A stretch of DNA of 12,803 nt. It comes from DATKMP01 sp035541775. Lineage in GTDB: Bacteria > Bacteroidota > Ignavibacteria > UBA10030. The position numbers and the translations under genes were made by a program. Shown in pieces: positions 7,534 to 12,803 of the stretch. Every line of letters starts with the position of its first letter. The first letter of the stretch is position 1. The stretch is from positions 1 through 12,803 of the forward strand of contig DATKMP010000149.1 of the NCBI GenBank assembly GCA_035541775.1, given 5' to 3'. The notes beneath the pieces were generated by a model. It had not been told where the DNA came from. It saw only the letters and a list, made by a program, of their open reading frames with translations, and ran no database searches.

Positions 7534-10044
7534 TTATTTTTTATTCACGCGTCCAGTATTTTTTATAACGACTAAGGTTACATCATCGTGTTGTTCGGCG
7601 CTGCCGCGGAATGTCTCGACCGTCTGTAAAATAGCTTGCTCAATTTTTTCCGCAGGCGCCGTTCGCATCTGCTTCAACAATGCAGCTACCGGTTTTTCGC
7701 CCAATTCCTGTTTCTGTTCATTCATTGCCTCGGTAATGCCGTCGGTATAAAGCAAGAATAACGTATCAGATTTTAGCGGAATGCGGACTTCTTCCAATTG
7801 ATCTTCGAACACGGGGCCGCGTTCCAATCCCAGCGCAATGCCGGCGCCCTGCAAAAAACGCACTTTGCCGTTCGCAACGATCATTGCTTTGTTATGCCCG
7901 GCCCGGCAAAGGCGCACTTCTTTTTTCTTTGTATCGATCAACGCAAGAATCATAGTGATGAACGATTTCCGGTCGATGCCTTCAAAAATGCGGCGGTTAA
8001 TATGCTTCAGCATTTCTTTCGGCGAGTTATACATATATGCCGCCAATTGAACCATGCCTTGAATCTTCGACATATACAATGCCGCCGACATTCCTTTGCC
8101 GGAAACATCGGCAACGACGGTAAGAATTTTTGTCGGACTGAGTTGAATGAAATCGTAATAATCTCCGCCCACACTTAATGCCGGGACAGAAATGCCGGCA
8201 ATATCGAGTCCGGCAATTCGAGGATTCGATTTTGGAAAGAGCCCCTGCTGAATATTTCGTGCAAGATCCAGTTCTTCCTTAATGCGCTCTTGTTCCAGTT
8301 CTGTTTTATGCAGCCGTGAATTTTCAATCGCAATGGCAGCCTGGCCTGCAACAGTCGAAAGCAAATTGATATCTTCTTGCGAATATCCGCGCCCGGACAT
8401 TTTTGTTCCGATGTTGATAAACCCCACTAACCGATCATGCAAAAACATCGGCACGGAAAGCACCACGCCGGCTTGCAACAATTTTTCTTTTTCCGCGGGA
8501 TCGAATAATAAAAATGCTTTGGTATCTTTAAAACTGTGCAGGTCAACCGGATGCCTCGTGTTCCGTAACAGTGCGATTAATCCGTTTTCTGATTCTTGAA
8601 ATTCACATGCTGTTTCATCAATATTTTTTGTCACGCAAGCACATTCTGTTATTCCACAAACAACGACGGCAACTTTTTCAATATGCATCGTCGAAGAAAC
8701 ACGAGAAACAATGGAATGCAGAATTTTATCAAGCTCTAACAGACGCGGCAGTTCTTGTGTGAACTCTAACAGTGCACGCTGATAATCGTAACGTTCCCGA
8801 TAAAACACACGGTCGATCCCAAGTTGAAACCGCTGTTTAATGGGATCGAAAACAATCGCGATGACGGCCAGCGAAAGAATATCGATAATATGATTTTCGC
8901 TTGTCACAAAAAAATACGAGAGCAAGCTTTTCAGGCCGAACACCGTCAATAAGTAGATCGCCGCTACTACTGCCGTAACAGCGCCGTACGTCAAACTGCG
9001 CTGTACCACGATATCCACATCCATCAATCCATGACGAAAGATGGCATAGCCAAAAAATACTGGTACCAGAACTAATAACATCAATGGAAGGAGTAAGGCC
9101 GGATGGAGAAATGCGGCAAACGGATTGACCATCACAATAATAATAACATAGAGAAATGTAACGATAGTCAATATGACGCCATAAAAAATCGGTTTTAAAT
9201 GTTGGCGGCCTTCGGGAGTGACTAATGCACGATAGCTGTGCACGAATATGGCAAGACCTGCAAAATAAAATCCATAAAAAGAAAGATATGAGAGACCGTT
9301 CAAGGTGTTCAAATGAAGTTGTGAACTTATTATCACCACGATTGTTAGTGTAAGAGAAATAAGATGAAGCAGTACGGTCATCCATTTTTTTCGATACAAG
9401 GGACGCGCAACAGGAAATAAAAGGAAAAACCGCATGAAGGAAGGCGGACCAAATACAATCGCCAACAGAAAAAAAGAAAGGAACAGTTTAATGCGCCATG
9501 CCGGGTCGGTTGAAATAAAATTCAAGCCGAATAATCCGAAGAACAACATTAACAAAATACTGAATCGCGCAAAACATCGTTGCAACTTTCCCTGGGGTTT
9601 GACCAAAACGACCACCAACCCGACAACAAGAAAACCGACGCCAAATAAAAATTGCGCGAGATACGAGACATTCACAAGTTTAAGAATAAGAATGTGCGTC
9701 TCAAATTGAAGGCCGTTTCGCTCGATCAAATATGTCGCATACGAGCCGGCAGTTTTGTTAATGATTTGCTGCGCTTCCATGCCGGTCTTAAACGATGTTC
9801 CGTTGATCCGAACGAGAATATCGCCATTTTTTAAGCCCGCTTGATCTGAGACGCTGCCGGAAACGACGTCTGTGATATACACCTGTCCATCTTTATCGAC
9901 CCAGCGACAATAATCGTTGCCGACAGTATGTTCAAACATCTGCACATAAAAATTTAACAGACAGACGTTCAACGCTATCAACGCCGCTGCCGTATAGAGA
10001 AATCGAACCAGCGATGGAGACATTCGTTCAAAAAAGCGACTCAT
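7534..10044 (-). CDS. PDZ / multi-TM / GAF / PP2C (SpoIIE-type) serine phosphatase
   Basis: An 836-residue inner-membrane signalling phosphatase. After a first helix (about 14-34) comes a periplasmic PDZ-like domain (about 40-122, core 'GSVSDQAGLKNGDILVRING'), then a block of some eight to nine hydrophobic helices (about 128-400). The cytoplasmic part has a linker, a GAF-like domain (about 425-575), a short coil and an RsbU/SpoIIE-type PP2C phosphatase (about 592-828). The phosphatase carries LDLARNIQQGLFP, GGDYYDF (626-632), VADVSGKGM (644-652), YTDGITEA (766-773) and HDDVTLVV (819-826). The acidic residues expected to bind metal are present, so it should be active. Homologues dephosphorylate anti-anti-sigma (STAS) proteins in partner-switching, but no partner gene is in the window. 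I prefer the ATG at 10044, preceded by a good Shine-Dalgarno, over the ATG six codons upstream at 10062. Confidence 0.92.
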   Translation of the reverse strand: MSRFFERMSPSLVRFLYTAAALIALNVCLLNFYVQMFEHTVGNDYCRWVDKDGQVYITDVVSGSVSDQAGLKNGDILVRINGTSFKTGMEAQQIINKTAGSYATYLIERNGLQFETHILILKLVNVSYLAQFLFGVGFLVVGLVVVLVKPQGKLQRCFARFSILLMLFFGLFGLNFISTDPAWRIKLFLSFFLLAIVFGPPSFMRFFLLFPVARPLYRKKWMTVLLHLISLTLTIVVIISSQLHLNTLNGLSYLSFYGFYFAGLAIFVHSYRALVTPEGRQHLKPIFYGVILTIVTFLYVIIIVMVNPFAAFLHPALLLPLMLLVLVPVFFGYAIFRHGLMDVDIVVQRSLTYGAVTAVVAAIYLLTVFGLKSLLSYFFVTSENHIIDILSLAVIAIVFDPIKQRFQLGIDRVFYRERYDYQRALLEFTQELPRLLELDKILHSIVSRVSSTMHIEKVAVVVCGITECACVTKNIDETACEFQESENGLIALLRNTRHPVDLHSFKDTKAFLLFDPAEKEKLLQAGVVLSVPMFLHDRLVGFINIGTKMSGRGYSQEDINLLSTVAGQAAIAIENSRLHKTELEQERIKEELDLARNIQQGLFPKSNPRIAGLDIAGISVPALSVGGDYYDFIQLSPTKILTVVADVSGKGMSAALYMSKIQGMVQLAAYMYNSPKEMLKHINRRIFEGIDRKSFITMILALIDTKKKEVRLCRAGHNKAMIVANGKVRFLQGAGIALGLERGPVFEDQLEEVRIPLKSDTLFLLYTDGITEAMNEQKQELGEKPVAALLKQMRTAPAEKIEQAILQTVETFRGSAEQHDDVTLVVIKNTGRVNKK

Positions 10045-10050
10045 ATATTT

Positions 10051-10057
10051 CCTTCCT
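10051..10057 (-). promoter_or_regulatory. Ribosome binding site deciding the phosphatase start
   Basis: On the minus strand AGGAAGG ends six bases before the ATG at 10044. It overlaps codons that would be coding if the ATG at 10062 were used, and that upstream ATG has only a weak purine run placed too close to it. This favours 10044. Confidence 0.65.
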
Positions 10058-10128
10058 ATCATCTTCTTTCAACTTACGCAATGAGCAGAAGCAAGTTTCC
10101 ACTCTACGGAAGCATTTGAAAAAAATTA

Positions 10129-12803
10129 TTACTGGTGCACGACACCGGTAATGGGAAAGCCAATACTAAAGTACGCCATGAACGGGCCGTACGAAACAGG
10201 ATGATTGAATAAGTCCGTCCTCAAATAAAATGCTTCCCCCACGGCAAACTCGGCTGGGCCAATAGGAGTATCGAACCCTACGGCCAATCCTACTCCATGA
10301 GTAAAAGCATTAAGACTTATCTCTTCCGGCTGTTCCCACACTGCGCCAAGGTCATAGCGCGCTTTTATATATGTGTCAAAAAATAATTTCCATGGAAGAC
10401 GATATTGATATTCTAAACTTGCTAAAAATAATTGGCGGCCACGAGCGTTGTCATCTCTGAATCCGTAAAAATTATTTTGACCGCCCAAAGAAAATTCTTC
10501 GCTTAAGGGCAAATCTTTATCCGCAAGTCCGATACTGAAATGCGGGTGAATCGTATAACGTTCTAAGAACGAAACGTACCGATCATAGGAAAAATACATT
10601 TTTGTAAATCCAATGGCATTGTCGATATTCATCAACGCCGATTCATAAGAAAAATTCACCACCGTCCCGTCGGTTGGAAATGGAACTTTATCTTGCGTGT
10701 CGATATTCGTGTTCAACCGGATAGAAGAAATACCATAACTTTGATTGGCAATAGGCGTACTCACCGTGTTATACAGATGATGCCATTCAAGCCGCCCATC
10801 GATGGTTGCCGTGCCAAGCCGCCCTAATTGCATTCCCACACCGACGGTGCCGCCATCGCACACATCTTTATATTCTCCGATTTCCTGACGATCAAACAGA
10901 TCGGGATCGGTCTCAACAGCATTTTGATAGACATCGACATCACGAGAGATGGAATATCCTTTGATGCCGAAAGTCATATACGAATTAAAAATCCGCGTCG
11001 CTTTCACTTCACCGATAATACTCTGGTTGCGCGATCCGCCGCCGATAGACAATCCCATCTCCACACCGACACCGACAAAATTTTCATCCCGTATATCGAC
11101 CGACGGCTGAATGCCGCGCTCGTTATCGATTCGCAATCCAAAACGGATCAATTCCGTTCTGCGTTCATGAGCGTTAATCGTCACAACATTCCGTTCATCA
11201 TCGCTGCCTTCGTGATGAACCGTGACGAGAATCTGCTCGAACAATCCCGTGCCATAGACATTCCGGATGCCTTGCGCCACTTGCGAGATTTGAAATACAT
11301 CGCCGCCATGGAACGGCAGTTCTCGCCAGATAATCCAATCGCGTGTTTTCTCGGTTCCTTTTACTTCATACCGATGAATAATACCTTCATCGATTTTGAT
11401 CGACGCAATTTGGCTCGTCGAATCGTACTGCACATTACAAATGCGCGCAAGAGAATATCCTGCGTTGCGATACAACCTGAGAAGCGATTCCATGGCATGC
11501 GTTGCAGTATCGATATTGATCGAATGGCCCACGAGAGAACGAAAAACGGAAGCCAACGTATCTGTTGTTAGAAAATGGTTTCCGGTAAATCGAACACTTC
11601 GTAAAACAGTATTTTCGGCAAGTTGTATTTCGATATGCGTAGAATCGCCGTAATTTTTTATTACGGCTTGAACAGAGGCATACCTTCCTTCATAATATAC
11701 TTGATTGACAAGCCACTGTATTTCTCTTGCCGAGTTCCAGCCGCGTTGTTCCCACACAACAGTACTGTCAGAAAATCGAGTCGATGGAATGGAATTCCAT
11801 GAAAATTTCGGCAAGCGGTACACAATATCATGCTCCACGCGTTGAACAGAGTGCCACCGTTTGTCGAGGACTTGTTGCAACTGCGGAAGCGCAGCTTCAG
11901 CGGCTTCTTCGCCCAGACGTACCAGCGAATCCAGTTGTGTGAAATCGGATGAAGAATGATTGCCGAGGTTCGGCATAATGACGACATCCGCTTTCTCGCG
12001 TGCGCGTTTATTTGCCTCTTGCATCATGATCGTGGTAATTTGGTCTGCCATCACCCACGGCGTATTCAACTGATCCCGCGGATGCAACGGACTCATCACA
12101 TCGACCGCAACAACGACATCAGCATGATTTTCCAACGCGACATCCACCGGCAGATTATCCAGCAATCCACCGTCGAGCAACTGCATCGTGTCGCGCTGCA
12201 CAGGGTTGAAGAGCAACGGAATCGACATGCTTGCGCGGAGCGCCATCGTGAGGTCGCCATGATCGCTGACAATTCTTTTGCCTGTGACTAAATCCGTACT
12301 GACGGCGCGAAACGGAATACGCAAATCATCAAAGCTGGGGTTGGGATGATAAATTCCTTGCAAGAGCAACAGATTGAGATCATTGGTCAATCGTTGTCCG
12401 GAGGAAAATGCTTGCGGTATCACCGGCTCAAATCCTTCAAAGCGAAGAACCAGAATACTTTTATCGTTGGCAAGTTTTTGATCTAAAAACATATCGCGCC
12501 GGCGCGCTTCATTATTGAAACTCATTATTTCATTCCACGCCGTGGTGTCTGCAATTTGCTGCAATTGATCGACTGAATATCCGCACGCATATAATCCGCC
12601 GACAACACTGCCGATGCTTGTGCCGACGATCAAATCGATGGGAATATGATGGCGTTCCAGCACGCGCAGCACACCGATGGCAGAAATTCCGCGTGCACCG
12701 CCGCCGCTCAATACCAGCGCTATGTGCGGGTGTTTGATCGGTCGATGGGGAATAAATTCAACGACATGCGATTTGACATTCTCAAAGTCCGGTTGAACAA
12801 CCG
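10129..12803 (-). CDS. Patatin-like phospholipase with POTRA repeats and outer-membrane barrel (partial, 5' end outside window)
   Basis: 890 visible residues, numbered from the codon at 12801. The patatin domain (about 25-320) has GGGARG (33-38), the nucleophile elbow GTSIGS with Ser62, and DGGLLDN with Asp210, so the Ser-Asp dyad is intact. Residues of about 345-397, 400-474 and 477-549 look like three POTRA modules; the second and third are clearest, including 'VRFTGNHFLTTDTL' and 'GGDVFQISQVAQGIRNVYGTGLF'. Residues 550-890 are a beta-barrel of the Omp85 kind. This order matches type Vd autotransporters such as PlpD and FplA, which place a lipase at the outer membrane. The frame is open to the right edge without an ATG. 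The TTG at 12711 lies inside the 'HIALVLSGGGARG' strand, so it is internal, and the true start with a signal peptide is off the window. The phosphatase gene follows after 84 nt on the same strand. Confidence 0.92.
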   Translation of the reverse strand, partial: VVQPDFENVKSHVVEFIPHRPIKHPHIALVLSGGGARGISAIGVLRVLERHHIPIDLIVGTSIGSVVGGLYACGYSVDQLQQIADTTAWNEIMSFNNEARRRDMFLDQKLANDKSILVLRFEGFEPVIPQAFSSGQRLTNDLNLLLLQGIYHPNPSFDDLRIPFRAVSTDLVTGKRIVSDHGDLTMALRASMSIPLLFNPVQRDTMQLLDGGLLDNLPVDVALENHADVVVAVDVMSPLHPRDQLNTPWVMADQITTIMMQEANKRAREKADVVIMPNLGNHSSSDFTQLDSLVRLGEEAAEAALPQLQQVLDKRWHSVQRVEHDIVYRLPKFSWNSIPSTRFSDSTVVWEQRGWNSAREIQWLVNQVYYEGRYASVQAVIKNYGDSTHIEIQLAENTVLRSVRFTGNHFLTTDTLASVFRSLVGHSINIDTATHAMESLLRLYRNAGYSLARICNVQYDSTSQIASIKIDEGIIHRYEVKGTEKTRDWIIWRELPFHGGDVFQISQVAQGIRNVYGTGLFEQILVTVHHEGSDDERNVVTINAHERRTELIRFGLRIDNERGIQPSVDIRDENFVGVGVEMGLSIGGGSRNQSIIGEVKATRIFNSYMTFGIKGYSISRDVDVYQNAVETDPDLFDRQEIGEYKDVCDGGTVGVGMQLGRLGTATIDGRLEWHHLYNTVSTPIANQSYGISSIRLNTNIDTQDKVPFPTDGTVVNFSYESALMNIDNAIGFTKMYFSYDRYVSFLERYTIHPHFSIGLADKDLPLSEEFSLGGQNNFYGFRDDNARGRQLFLASLEYQYRLPWKLFFDTYIKARYDLGAVWEQPEEISLNAFTHGVGLAVGFDTPIGPAEFAVGEAFYLRTDLFNHPVSYGPFMAYFSIGFPITGVVHQ

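Noticed and set aside
10828..11571. 247-codon open frame on the plus strand inside the patatin gene
   Set aside because: It is antisense to a strongly supported coding region with recognisable POTRA and barrel sequence, and its own translation shows no domain or sensible start context.
12709..12711. TTG at 12711 as start of the patatin gene
   Set aside because: The frame continues upstream to the window edge and encodes the expected 'HIALVL' strand before SGGGARG, so the gene is truncated by the window and not started here.

Overview
The window reads as ordinary chromosome of a Gram-negative bacterium from the Bacteroidota/Chlorobiota/Ignavibacteriota group. This placement is inferred from protein style. 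The cues are an orphan histidine kinase with the HQLGTPIS type of H-box, an outer-membrane patatin fused to POTRA repeats and a barrel, a PDZ-membrane-GAF-PP2C phosphatase, and several genes with A-rich leaders lacking a strong Shine-Dalgarno. I saw no tRNA, rRNA, CRISPR array, transposase or phage gene, so there is no sign of a mobile or defence island.

Layout. Positions 1-144 (minus) hold the first 48 codons of an Rrf2-family regulator that runs off the left edge. Divergent from it, 301-2063 (plus) is a two-gene ABC-2 exporter, ATPase then permease, whose ORFs overlap at GTGA. The intervening region carries a perfect 16-bp palindrome abutting a plausible promoter. After a 406-bp non-coding gap come purA (2470-3759, plus, probable GTG start) and, 9 nt later, an orphan membrane histidine kinase (3769-5004). 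A secreted GH31 glycosidase (5065-7491) follows on the same strand after 60 nt.

The right half is on the minus strand and converges on the GH31 gene with a 42-nt gap. Reading in the direction of transcription, it starts with a large patatin-POTRA-barrel protein resembling type Vd autotransporters (10129-12803). Its N-terminus lies beyond the right edge, and an in-frame TTG at 12711 is internal, not the start. After 84 nt comes a PDZ/multi-TM/GAF/SpoIIE-type serine phosphatase (7534-10044).

How the genes may work together. The exporter pair is a clear functional unit and may be under the control of the divergent Rrf2 regulator. purA and the kinase are probably co-transcribed but have no obvious biochemical link. 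The patatin and the phosphatase may be co-transcribed. One acts at the outer membrane and the other appears to sense on the periplasmic side and signal to the cytoplasm, so an envelope-related unit is conceivable but unproven. I found no complete, clearly new multi-gene system. The points most worth a second look are the architecture of the patatin protein, the architecture of the phosphatase, and the palindrome at the divergent promoter.
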